Below, in pieces: positions 47,071 to 57,779 of a stretch of DNA of 64,000 nucleotides; within the stretch, counting starts at the first letter, position 1, and the number at the start of each line of letters is the position of its first letter. Below the pieces are notes generated by a model. The model saw only the letters and a list, made by a program, of their open reading frames with translations. It was not told the DNA's origin and did no database searches. A program made the position numbers and the translations under genes. This DNA comes from Rhizoclosmatium globosum (taxonomy: Eukaryota > Chytridiomycota > Chytridiomycetes > Chytridiales > Chytriomycetaceae), in the NCBI GenBank assembly GCA_002104985.1, contig MCGO01000024.1, positions 186,001 to 250,000 of the forward strand, given 5' to 3'.

Positions 47071-48218
47071 CAGATGGGAAAGAAGAAGGGTTGCGAAATA
47101 AAGGAGTGCTTGGCAGTTTCAGTACTGTATTTAACACTTTAGAAGAACATTAAAAAAAAGGCAAAAGAAAAAAACATACCTGTAAAAAATAATTAGAATT
47201 ATGCCATAGGGAAAGCAAGGCCATACCAAATTTCTTTGTATTGTTAATCAGGAATGTATCCAGGGCTGTTAAATGAGAGCTGCAGGTCGACCACCAGTAC
47301 GGTTGTAACGAACAAGCACTATGGAGTTCATGAAAGAAGAACATTAGCAATGTCGGTTAAGCCTGACATTAAGCAAAACAATAAACTTACGACTATATGT
47401 CGTTATCGACACTTCTTGCTTTTGCCAAAGCAGATGGGACATAAATTCGGAGTGTGAAGAAGGTTCTCACTGACAAGCAGTGAGGTAAAAGCGCAGCAAA
47501 GAAGTATTCCGCCCTTTCCATCACCAACGCTGCCGTCCTTGGGGTGGCCTATTCGAAGTTGTCAATTTCATCAATGAGCCTTGCAAAGATTGTCTCACAT
47601 TCATTTTGTGACGCTGGTTCAAAGATTGCGGGCGGGGCCTGAAACAAATGTAGTGAAGAAGGAGCTCTGGTGATGTGACTGGAGGAAGGCAGCCTATTAA
47701 AACCGGTCCTTCCTCACCTCCAATTTGGAGAATTTTGATTCTGAAGCGTGCGCATTTTGCCGTATTTATCCTGAAAGAAACTTGAACTTGAACTTGAACC
47801 AATGCCTGCACTCGCTGACTTTCGCACTGCACGCGCTACTTTCACGTGCAATTCCATCTCTATGTTGTCCATCCCAAAAAATAAATGAAGAAATGTATTT
47901 GAAACGTGCAGGAAGGTGAGGACAATAAGTTTCTTCATTTTGGGACAAAACAGTAGGCCATGAGTACCACAAACAGGCAACCTCTACGACAATTTCAGGC
48001 TATTCAATTGTGTGCACGTCTACGTTCTCCTCTTATGAAGCCTGCTTCACTTCATTGTGCTCTAAAGCCCTCAAATAGTTCTGAAACACGGTGAGGCGGG
48101 AGGAACAGAGTTCCTTTTTATGAGCCACTCTGAAGAGATAAGATTTTTTCCCCCAGATTCCCCTTTCATTCTGCCACCAAACTGCCACCACCAAACCACC
48201 AAATCAAATTAAACCCAA
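47071..48218. other. Long intergenic region, possible small leftward gene
   Basis: 1148 bases. A run of tandem gaacttgaactt (about 47778-47797) is the only repeat. On the minus strand, 47548-47637 reads APPAIFEPASQNECETIFAR and continues to a stop, and looks like a terminal exon preceded by a good acceptor (tttcag). An upstream frame at 47714-47980 (KCARFRIKILQIG or the alternative KYGKMRTLQNQ) does not join it cleanly. I cannot confirm a gene. Confidence 0.35.
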
Positions 48219-50388
48219 ATGACCACACCGCTTTTCTCGTCCGTATCAACACTCAGTGGCCTCGTGCGCGATATCAATTTGAAGGACGGCCCAGGAACAC
48301 CAAAACCACGAAGTCAAACCACATCCGCAGAAACACTCGTCGCATATACCGAGCACCGAAAACCATCTATTTTGGTGTTCTCGGGTGGATCGGCAGTGTC
48401 CTCGTTTGTGCCAATGTTCCAGGTGACTTTAGAGTTCTTATCTATCTATTTGAGTTGGATTAGTGACTAACTTGGTCTGCAGTCTATCACCGATGATGTC
48501 TGCTATGTGATGCCTGTATCTGACGATGGGGGCTCTACCTTTGAGATTGTGAAGGTGATGGGAGGTCCGGCGATTGGAGACATTCGATCTCGGATCTTGG
48601 GTTTGGCAGATACGTCTTCACCCGAGGTACTGTATCTCGTCTTATCCGCCTTCAGAGTCATACTGACTTCTTGGATCATAGGGAATGGCTGTATATAAAC
48701 TATTATCCCATCGACTCCCCGCCAATTCATCTCCAAACCAATATTCTTCTGGAAACTGCCAAGCGAAGTCGGAATGGATGTCAATACTTGAAGGAAATCA
48801 TATTCTTTGGAACGATATACCACTGCCCCATCAATATACCATCCGTTCCTTCCTGTTTCAGTTCCAAGATCATCTCCTGAAAGAAACAGCGGGCTTCAAC
48901 ATCATCAGTAACGGCCAACGAAAACAGACGTTTGATTTCCGCGGTGGCTGTATCGGAAACTTTTTTATTAGTGGATGCCGTTTATTCTTCCACTCTCTCG
49001 AAGCTGGAATCTTCCAATTCTCAAAACTTGTTGGCTGTCCAAACAAAACACTTGTACTACCGATAATAGCTACAAACCACCATCCTGTCTCCATAGCCGT
49101 GAACCTTCGTAACGGAACAACAATTCATGGCCAATGTGAAATCTCCCACCCAGGAATCACAACAACAATACCCACAGCTCCAACTGTAACAAAACGCCCC
49201 TCATCAGTCGCCTCCTTTACAAATCCAACTCCTCGCCGCGCAATCTTCGAAATCCCATCTTCAACCTCCCTAAGCGCAACCCCCGTCGACACAATCGACT
49301 ACAGCACCTCAACAACAGCCTCCGCCGCCCCACGCCGAATAAAACGACCCCCATCCTCCGCCTCAACCTCCTCCCTCAAGAAATTCAACCTGGGCTCCAG
49401 CCTCGACTTTGCACCCCTCCATTGGACGAAATCCTCCGGATCCCTCTCCTCCTCCTCAAACCTCTTCTTCACGAAATCACACACAGACATCCCGCCCCTC
49501 CCGTCGCCGATCCGGCGAGTGTATTATACGGACCAGACGGGGACTGAGTCGCTTGTGCGGGTGAATGATCTGATTCCGCGGCAGCTTGAGAAACGGACAA
49601 TTGTGTATGGCGTTGGGAGCTTGTATACGAGTTTGCTGCCGTGTCTTGTTGTTCCTGGGGTTGCGAGTTTGATTGCGCAGGATTGGGAGGATGGTGATGG
49701 TGGTGGTGGTGGTATAAGGAGGAATAAGGTTTTGTTGTTGAATGGGACGCATGATCGGGAGACGGAGGGGTATACTGCGATGGATTTTTTGCTTGCTGTG
49801 GTGGATGCTTTGAATTGTGGGGTGTTGGGAGAACGGGGTGAAGGCGGAGTTGGGGCTGTTGAGAAGGTGTTGAAGAAGAGAGATGTTGCAACGGATATGG
49901 AGGGTGGAGAGCAGGTTTGGAGGTGGAGAGGAGCGCTTGTTGGGACTGGTGTTGGAATGAGGAGGAGAGGCAGTGACGTTTCTGGGGAATTATTTCCGGC
50001 GAGTGTTGGGAGTACAGAAGGCGATGAAGGTGATGATTTCGACGATGCTGACGAGGATATCGAGGAAGACGAGGAAGTGAGGGAAATGTCAAGCCCTGCT
50101 GGTCGCAGTTACTTGGTCACGCCTTATCCTCCCAGTGCCTATGTCACGCATTTGTTGTATGCGGAAGACTCGCAAGTTGCTGTGGAAGTGGACGATATCG
50201 AAGCTTTAGGCATTAAGTGCGTTATGGTTCGAAAGAGTGGAAGCCTTGCCAATGCCAAGAATGTGGTCGATGAGTCCCTGAAGCATGTCGAGCGGGGAAG
50301 TCATGTGAATGTGAGCACACTCAGTAGCCGCACTCCAGGACATTTTGGGCCAGAAGAGTTAAAACTTGCAATTGAACCACTGTTGTAG
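48219..50388 (+). CDS. CofD/YvcK-like (UPF0052) family protein
   Basis: Fungal member of the family that includes 2-phospho-L-lactate transferase (CofD) and bacterial YvcK. The nucleotide- and substrate-binding motifs are LVFSGGSAVSSFVPMF, MPVSDDGGSTFEIVKVMGGP followed by AIGDIRSRILGL, FRGGCIGNFFISGCRLFF and VLPIIATNHHPVSIAVNL, then GQCEISHPG. Introns near 48421-48482 and 48626-48683. A 130-residue Ser/Pro/Thr-rich insert (about 49160-49500) separates these from a second conserved part (RVYYTDQTGTESLVRVNDLI, YGVGSLYTSLLPCLVVPGVA). An acidic insert (DDFDDADEDIEEDEEV, about 50035) precedes the C-terminus. The cellular role in fungi is not established. F420 synthesis is not expected here, so CofD activity should not be assumed. 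Confidence 0.8.
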
Positions 50389-50504
50389 TATAATAGCCTT
50401 AATCAATAAATTCAGACGTATTAACCAAAATTAACAATTATTTAGTGATATTAAATGAAATGCATGCTTCTTTTCAATAACCAAAATGAGAACTTGATTT
50501 GCGT

Positions 50505-52280
50505 TCACTGATTAGAGACTGTTATGTCTGCACATTGATCAGCAATAGCTCTGTAGAATCTACAGAAATGTCAGCGAGTTATTCATAAATTACAAGGCAC
50601 CATCGCAACAAACCTCTTAAACTCAATGGGATCTCCACAACCCCTCCGAAACCCGACATGATACATATTCTCCGATACCCGTTGAAGAACAACACTTCCA
50701 TTCAAAGGACACTTTCGTTTATCCACTGTAGTGAAACTCAACTTCATCAACTTGTGGTTCACTCTATAAGGAACAACAAATTGAGTCAGGACTTGACCCA
50801 GTTTATCAAAAATGGCCGCAGGTGCACAAGGAGAAAAGAAGCGTGTCAGTGTATCTGATTGGAGGAGATCTTTGAATGGGTTTGATTTTGTGGCCTGAGA
50901 CTAAAGAATACAGATTAAGCAGCTGCTGTATGAATAGCGAGCGAATCTTACGAAAGGAGCATGGAACATTCCGTCTGAAGGAGAGTCTCTCATATCACTG
51001 CGAACGGGTTGGGAGAAGGAGTCGATTGCCATTCGACGATCTGGTTGAGTCATTTCAATGTCCATAAAAGACTCTTGACGCATAGCTTGAGGTTGAGAAT
51101 AAGATATGCTGCGAAGTTTGAAGTAAGCAGAGAATTTGGCTTTGTAAAAGTATTTACACAGATTCCTCCATGTCGTTCGATATCTGAGACGAGCCACCGT
51201 CCATTTGCTTCTTCATCATTTCAGCCAAAGCGACTGGATTGTTACATTCCCCGTTCGTAAGGAGAGGATTGGGCCTTTCGAAGGGGTAAGAAGATTCTTG
51301 GCAAAGTGGAGAGACTTACCGTGAGAACCAAGAGTCGGACATGATATCCAGCAAAGTATAGCGTTTTGAAGCGTCCTTGTTGAGAGTATTTCGAATCAGA
51401 AAGAGAATTTCTGGTGCAAACTGGTTCCACGGAGCATAATTCAAGCCTTGGTTATATTGATTTGAGAAATGCACAAATTCAGGATCATGTTTGGATGGTT
51501 CAGCCCACGGAGTGTTTCCAGCAAGTAGAACATAGAGGATTATTCCAGATGACCAAACATCGGCCTCATCTCCGTTATAAGAAAGCTTCAAAATCTCGGG
51601 AGCGACATACGGAGGAGTACCACAAGGAGTATTGAGAACACGCGTGGTGCCGTTGTGACTGAATACAGTTGCCAGGCCAAAGTCCGAAATCTTGAGGTTT
51701 CCACGTTCATCAAGCAACTGTTACAAGAACGCGTTACTTGAGACAGGAGGAGGTGGGGGCACAAAGAGAATTACAATATTCTCAGGCTTCAGGTCTCTGT
51801 GACAGACGCCCTTTGAGTGAATGTAGTCCATTCCAGCCACGAGTTGGTTGAAGTAGAAGTGTGCGAGGAGTTCGCCCATTCCGACGTCCGGGGCAATGTG
51901 GTCAAAGAGTTCGCCAGCCGCTGCGTAGTCGAGCAAGATGAAGAAGAAGGCGTCGTCCTCAGCAGCCTGGCAGAGAGGCAGAGAGGCAGAGCAGTGTTTA
52001 GCAACAAACAAAACAACCAAACAAACAAACACACACGCACTTCAATCAGCCGAATCACGTTTCTGTGTTTGAGTGTTTTGTGGATCAGGACCTCCTTGTC
52101 GAGCGCCCGTCGAAGCGCCGCATCGCCACTTGTCTTGCGCACGGCCTTGACCGCCACCGTCATCGATGACGCCACTGAAGTCCCGAGAACAACGACTGAG
52201 TGCGCCCCTTCTCCGAGGATGCCGCCAAGTGTGAATCCACGGATCTGCGCGGGAAGTGCCCTGGATGATGTGGCGAGCAT
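50505..52280 (-). CDS. CHK1: Checkpoint kinase Chk1
   Basis: Ser/Thr kinase of the DNA-damage checkpoint. The start at 52280 gives MLATSSRALPAQIRGFTLGG. The glycine loop is GILGEGAHSVVVLG, the catalytic Lys is in VAVKAVRK, the catalytic loop is HRDLKPEN, the Mg loop is DFGLA, and the activation segment end is CGTPPYVAPEIL. The kinase domain is followed by a regulatory segment and a C-terminal KA1-like domain, LMKLSFTTVDKRKCPLNGSV then GFRRGCGDPIEFKRFYRAIA, as in Chk1. Introns lie near 51990-52040, 51721-51780, 51240-51320, 51100-51160, 50895-50950 and 50575-50615. The stop is at 50505. Its 5' leader is interrupted by the KDZ transposon, whose end lies 30 bases upstream of the ATG. Confidence 0.88.
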
Positions 52281-52301
52281 TTTCGGACTTTTGTCGTTTC
52301 C

Positions 52302-52310
52302 ATCCTCAAC
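52302..52310 (+). repeat. Target-site duplication, left copy
   Basis: ATCCTCAAC directly precedes the left terminal repeat and recurs exactly at 59453-59461 directly after the right one. Confidence 0.9.
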
Positions 52311-52323
52311 CAGGGTGGTGGCT
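52311..52323 (+). repeat. Left terminal inverted repeat of the KDZ element
   Basis: CAGGGTGGTGGCT, an exact reverse complement of 59440-59452. Confidence 0.9.
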
Positions 52324-52345
52324 CTCCACCTTTTTTTTTGTGGAG
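52324..52345. repeat. Left subterminal hairpin
   Basis: CTCCAC at 52324-52329 and GTGGAG at 52340-52345 around a T run. A second imperfect palindrome (TTTTTTGGGAT / ATCCAAAAAA) follows near 52360-52386. Possible transposase-binding or end-recognition structure. Confidence 0.5.
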
Positions 52346-52450
52346 GCGGATACGAACCTTTTTTGGGATGGTCTCGATCCAAAAAATACATTTCCTTGAA
52401 TCTCTTGCAATCTCTACTTGTCTCCCTTAAAAAAATTCTGCTGATTTGTG

Positions 52451-55400
52451 ATGTCTGTTGTGTTCTCCCACTCCTCTCAACTTTCTTGCATCCAATGGGA
52501 CGGACACTATCTTGTTCCTGAGATAACCGACACTGCAACTGGGATTCGTTATTACTCAACCAGAAACTTCAAGTTATTTTGCCCCTCGATTCCTTCCCAG
52601 CTCCCTGCAGCCTTGAAATCAATCCTTGATCGCTCTAATGCAATCCTTCAATTCAATGTTGAGCGGACTGGTGTTCGTAACTACGTTACTTACCATGGAC
52701 TACAACTTTATATTCAACACTTTGGAAACTATCTTCTAGCTAATCTATTAAATCAATATCGCGATATAATGATACAACTATTGGATGCATGCTTTCAGCT
52801 TTGGCCGTCCATGTCAACCTCAATTCGACTGCATTTCGACTGTACATCGACTGAGGCTGAGGTGTACGTTGGAATGTGTAGTGTTGGGAAGGATGATCTT
52901 CTGGTTTGTTCTATTAAAAAATGATGAAACGTGTCTACCACCACCAACCTGATCCATTCCTTATCAATCTCAGCCAGTACAATGTCGAAGAAGGCCAATT
53001 GCTTCAATGGCTGATGGAACTTCCTGTACCACATGGAGCCCCATCCATTGCCTACTATTGGACTGGCATCTTCAAAAAGGAAGATTCCATGATTGATACA
53101 AACATCAAAGCTGCTCTGCCAGATATCACGGAAATAAGCGACGCGGCAAAGCCTGATGAGTTGCACTTAGCATTCCGGTTCGTTGTTAATGTTGTTTTGA
53201 ATGCTTGGATGTTATCCTAACACAAACCAAACACATCCAGTGCTATAAACAGTATGTACAGACCAAATGATCGTGAACCGCCTATTTCATGGCTTTCTTT
53301 TGCATCAAGTACCTTCATTGTTCCATCAGTTCTCTATAAGGCAAAAACTGCAGTTTTTGCTCGTCGTGACATCACTGCAGCACAAGCGGAGACTGTAAAT
53401 GCACTTCAACTCCTTGGCGATGAAGTTATTATGAAACTTTGCCGCCAAGCTTCATGTGGAGTCAAGATTGTTGAAACAGAAGATGGAAAGCTTGAGTTTG
53501 TAGAGATGGATCGAGACGAAGCCATTGTTTGTCTGTTCTGGTGGCTTCGAGGTATGCAAGAAACTATATTTCTGTATTATCACTGACAACTGTGGCAGCA
53601 CGGAATCATGATGATAATCGACACGGCACTCGATTAGTGAAGGAAACGCAAATCGCTGTTAACAATCAGAGCCCTATACCTGGTCGTGATGGAGGCAATT
53701 CAAGACTTCGACGTGAAGCTTTAAATAGTGGAACAAATGGTGCTCAAATTGAAAATCCATCTAGTGATGTAGAAATTGTTGATGGAAATGTGGGGATTGG
53801 TCAGAAAACTCCAACTTATAATCATGTTGGTCGGGGCAGTAGCCAGAGTATTGGCCGTGGGAACAGCCGTGCATCTATGACCTTGTCTGAAACAGGTCGT
53901 GGCTCTTCGACGGTTACTACATCAACTGGACGTGGTCGTGGGCTGGCTAGTTCTACAAGCAGTTTTACAGGAGTTGGTCGTGGCTCTTCTTTGGCTGGTA
54001 CTGGACGTGGCTCTTCTTTACCAGGCAACCGCGTTGGTTCTTCTGTTTCTTCTGCAATTGGCCGTAGCTCTTCCACTTTAGGATCCTTTGGTCGTGGATC
54101 TTCTGCTTCAGGAGGTTTTGGTCGTGGTTCCTCTGGTTCAACTCGTTCTGCATCATCCACCTCTACATTCAGAAGAAATTCTTTTCAAGAAGCTGGAATG
54201 GATCTAGATGACCCAGAACATTATGAGGAAGTTTCTCATACTGACGCAATTAGTATGGCTGAGGATGGTGAAACTGATGCCCCTGAAGTTGAGAAAGCAG
54301 GACCAGATATCGACTATTTGTCTGTGTCTCACAAGCAGGTACAATTTTGAAGAAATGTTGTGGTGATCGTTCAAAAACTTAAGTTGGTTTTTAGAATCGA
54401 CGTGAACGAACTGCTAAGCGTGAAATTCCTGGAGAAGTTGTAAGTGTTGAAGGAGGTGTAGATATGGCAGTTGTATGCGACGTTGTTGGAGACAGAGGTA
54501 TGTATTCTTCTGATAAAAATAAGGTTGTTCCTGACAATGTAATCAGTGTATGTCAGTCAATTATTCCAGAAATATGAGTCAGATTTCAATGATGCCCTGG
54601 ATTCATTGTTTACAGCACGCTCTCTGCTGTACATCAATGCAAGTGGGAAACAAGAACCTACAAAGGAAATCCCTGTCTTCAACGATACTACATTGCTCCG
54701 ATTCAAACTCAACATTTATCGCACTTCTGAAGACAGACGAAGCCCAGCTTTTGAGCCAGTAGTGCCAGCACCAAAAAATTTGGCCAAAAATCTTTCCAAC
54801 AGTAGCACTAATGTGATTGGTAAACAAACTTCAAGTGTTGGTCGAAGTGGAACATGTACAGTTGGACAACGCCTGATGCAAATCAAGGAATATAAACGTC
54901 TGGCCATCCTTGGAAAAAGCCAGCAAAACATTGTTGACAGTTTGAAGAATTCAGCTGTCTGGCCTACTGTTGGATCAGCAGAAACGTACAAGGCAGGGTT
55001 TGCTGTATTTCATATACTTGAATACTTGACAGGTTTTGTCTTTAATGACATCTGCGTACCTGGTGAGTTGATGTTTCTGTGGTGCCATTATGACATAACC
55101 CTATCACATTCTGACTCTTGCGGAAAAGATGTTACAGATTCGGATTTTGCTGAAGCTCCAATGGCTATGTCTACAATCGCAACCATTGCTGCTGATTGTT
55201 TTGCACGCCTTGTTGACTTTGATGGAAATGACATTGCATTGCCTGCTCAAATTGATGGCTTTCCGGCATTGTATACCACCCATTTTGTGAATATGTCACT
55301 CTTTGACAAGGGTAAGTGTGTTGCTGCTCTGGCAAATGTGAAGGCACAATGGGCATTTGAAGGAGAAAATGCAGTTGGTTGGGTTGTAAAGGAGCAGTAC

Positions 55401-55499
55401 ATTCGAGATGGTTTCGAAGATTGCTACCGTAAACATCATAAAGCAGTCAATGCAGATGAGGTACTGTTGAATAAGAAGGAGGCAGAAGGGAGTATTTAA
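52451..55499 (+). CDS. KDZ-element cargo protein A, unknown, with GRGSS-repeat linker
   Basis: About 940 residues, ATG at 52451 (MSVVFSHSSQLSCIQWDGHY) to the stop at 55499. Introns at about 53177-53239, 53553-53598, 54338-54393 and 54499-54545. The frame is continuous if one A is added to the AAAAAA run near 52915 (SIKK joins MMKRVYHHQP). The N-terminal 320 residues are globular. The middle holds about eight GRGSS-type repeats (53825-54160), rich in Gly, Arg and Ser. An acidic spacer (DLDDPEHYEEVSHTDAIS) precedes a globular C-terminal region with CTVGQRLMQIKEYKRLAILG, HILEYLTGFVFNDICVPGEL, AMSTIATIAADCFARLVDFD and YIRDGFEDCYRKHHKAVNAD. I recognise no domain. It converges on the transposase with an 89-base gap. 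A role in mobility or host control is inferred only from position. Confidence 0.75.
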
Positions 55500-55510
55500 T
55501 AGTCTAAGTC

Positions 55511-55577
55511 AGAGGAATAATATCATTTATTTGGACCTATACTAAGAGGAATAATATCATTTTTTTGGACCTATACT
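55511..55577. repeat. Tandem 33-bp repeat between convergent element genes
   Basis: AGAGGAATAATATCATTT followed by TTTGGACCTATACT-type sequence occurs twice (55511-55543 and 55545-55577, one mismatch). It sits exactly between the convergent stops of cargo A and the transposase, so it may serve as a shared 3'-end region. Confidence 0.75.
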
Positions 55578-55588
55578 GAGATAACTGC

Positions 55589-57486
55589 TCACAAAGACAA
55601 TTGCTCCACATGGGAAGTTAATGGGAATACTTTGTTATCAAACCCTGAGTTTCTCTTGTCTACAAGACTGAACAAGAAGAAATCATGTGTGACTGCGTCC
55701 AAATCTCTCAAAATATGTGATATGCCTGAGAACCAAACATTGCCTTGTTCTGCAGCAGATGTATTGAATTTTTTGATGTACCCCTTCTTTTTCAATACCG
55801 AGTCCACAAATGTTGGATTACACCACATTTCACAGTATTCATCTTGATGACCTCTGAAGTGAAATTTATCAACAATGAGTGCCACTCTGTCATACACTGC
55901 AAGTAGTTGTGCCTTTTTTACTTCATCATTCCCTTGCCGAATTTGAACAACCAAAGATTGGAGTAGGCGGCAGGCTTTGTCATAGTATAGAACAAAAGGA
56001 AACTGGCCTGAACCCTCAAATGTTGTGATCAATGCTTCCAAAACATCGTCATGAGTTTCAAAGCGGAACATCTTTACCACATTTAGAATTCGTCCGCAAG
56101 CGTAATGCACAACAAATAAGCAAGGAATATATCTACGCTTTACACTGAACTTCAGTTTTGCTTTCGACATCTTCTCCTCTTTTTGCTGGATGTGGGACAC
56201 AGACACCTGCACAAGTTGTCAACCGAAATTTACAGGCAATTTATCAGTATACCTGGCGTATTTTTGGGTTCTGGTTATTGTCATCATAATCTGCCTTCCA
56301 ATGTTTTCGAAGAACTGCCTGGTGCTCTTCAACAGAGCAGGCAAGGGACCCATTATTATGCTGGTTTACACAACCATCCACTATGCACTCCTGCTGTAAA
56401 TGTACATGATCACGGCAGAATCCAAGATTTTGATGAATTATATCCAAGGTGCAGCCAAGAACACGACAGCATTGATGTCCATCAGCCTTACCGTCTGTCA
56501 ACATTCCCATCATATCTCCAATCATGCACGTATCACAGGAATGAACCCACTTTTTTGTTCCATTAACAATGTACCATTCAACAAATGCTTGCATTGCTTG
56601 ATAAAATCGATCCAAATTCTTCCATTCTCCACCAAAACTCTTCAAAATAATACTTCCATCTTTCATATGGGGTGCCATGGGATTCTTAATATACTTTTCT
56701 TCATTCCTTGATATGTAATCTGTCAGCAGAACAAGGTGACATAAAATGTATGCCCTCATGAACAATGGGTTTGACTCAGGGGTTGGAAGACGGCCCTCAC
56801 TTTGCCTATAGCATTGCAAATATGCCTTCTGAATATTCCACAATTTTGCCCTGGTATCTTTTTAAAATTTGTGCTCCACAATAAAAGTTGTCCACTCACC
56901 TTACTTCAGCAATCATGCCTATTACCCACACTTCCGCAGTTGACCAAGACATGACGTAAGCTGTATCCAAGTGGATAAACCCCTTTTTTAGATAATCAAG
57001 ATTGAAGTAATATGATACTTCAACATTTCCTTCAGATTTGGTGAATCGATCCAGATAATATTGACTGACACGGCAGCTTTGATTAGAACACCTCTTTCCA
57101 ATAAAGACAACAGCTTCAACACCCTTGTCTCCAATCAAGGATATGTTTGACGGAGGCAAGTCCACCAAAGAACGAGAACAACCGTTGCACACTGTATTAG
57201 CAGGACTCAATAGCTTTCGAAGTGCTGGTATCTCAACAATGATGGTAAAAAACTGTTCTTTATGGAGCGCTTGAATACGTTCTAGAATCTCAGATGATGA
57301 GAGGCTCACAGCCACTCCAATTTGATCTACAATGTATTTGAAACGGTGTCTTGAAGTGTACAAAGCACTGATGCTCTGCATTGCCGCTGATTTAATGTAT
57401 GTAGCCATGAAATCCCGATGCCCCATGATCAAGTGATCAAGCAGTAGCTTCTTGGTCTCTGGGCGAGGTGCAGAACTTCTGAGCAT
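55589..57486 (-). CDS. KDZ transposase with CxC5 and CxC6 cysteine clusters
   Basis: Predicted DDE-type transposase that moves the surrounding element. Three exons in frame, 600 residues: 56900-57486, 56253-56850 and 55589-56206. The N-terminal part has a CxC5-like cluster (CNGCSRSLVDLPPSNISLIG, GKRCSNQSC). The centre has the CxC6 pattern CCRVLGC, FCRDHVHLQQECIVDGCVNQ and ACSVEEHQ. The C-terminal KDZ catalytic domain shows an Asp in YYDKACRL, a paired His in DKFHFRGHQ with nearby CEMWCNP, and the Glu in NTSAAEQGNVWFSGISHILR. These are the three acidic positions and zinc-like cluster of the family. The frame has no breaks, so it is possibly active. Confidence 0.9.
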
Positions 57487-57779
57487 TTCTTTTCTTTCAT
57501 TATCATTTACTCAATCCACCATGATCTGACACACTCACTTGTCTGCCTGAACTCTACATTACTTACACTGAGAGATCAATGGGTATCGGCATCGAACTCC
57601 CTTCCACTGGATGTCTACTGGTTGTTGAACGTCCTTCTACCGGATTTCCACCGATCAAATGCTCGATGTCCGTTCGATGATGACTGGAATTCGGCTCGAT
57701 ATCCACCTACCTTTCACTCGCTGTCGAGTCGCCTTCCAGTCTAGTCTCCAGTCTAGCCTTCAGTCAAGGGTCGAGTCGA
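57487..57779. promoter_or_regulatory. Bidirectional promoter region of the KDZ element
   Basis: 293 bases between the divergent starts of the transposase and cargo C. It is GC-richer than the rest of the element and carries short repeated words (gtcgag, ccttccagtctag and cagtctagccttcag near 57730-57765). No TATA box seen. Confidence 0.45.

Noticed and set aside
49469..50092. Minus-strand frame rich in His/Pro/Gln
   Set aside because: Antisense of the CofD-like gene.
53825..54160. GRGSS repeats taken as a CRISPR-like or satellite array
   Set aside because: Units are irregular at DNA level but regular as protein within an open frame, so they are a coding low-complexity linker.
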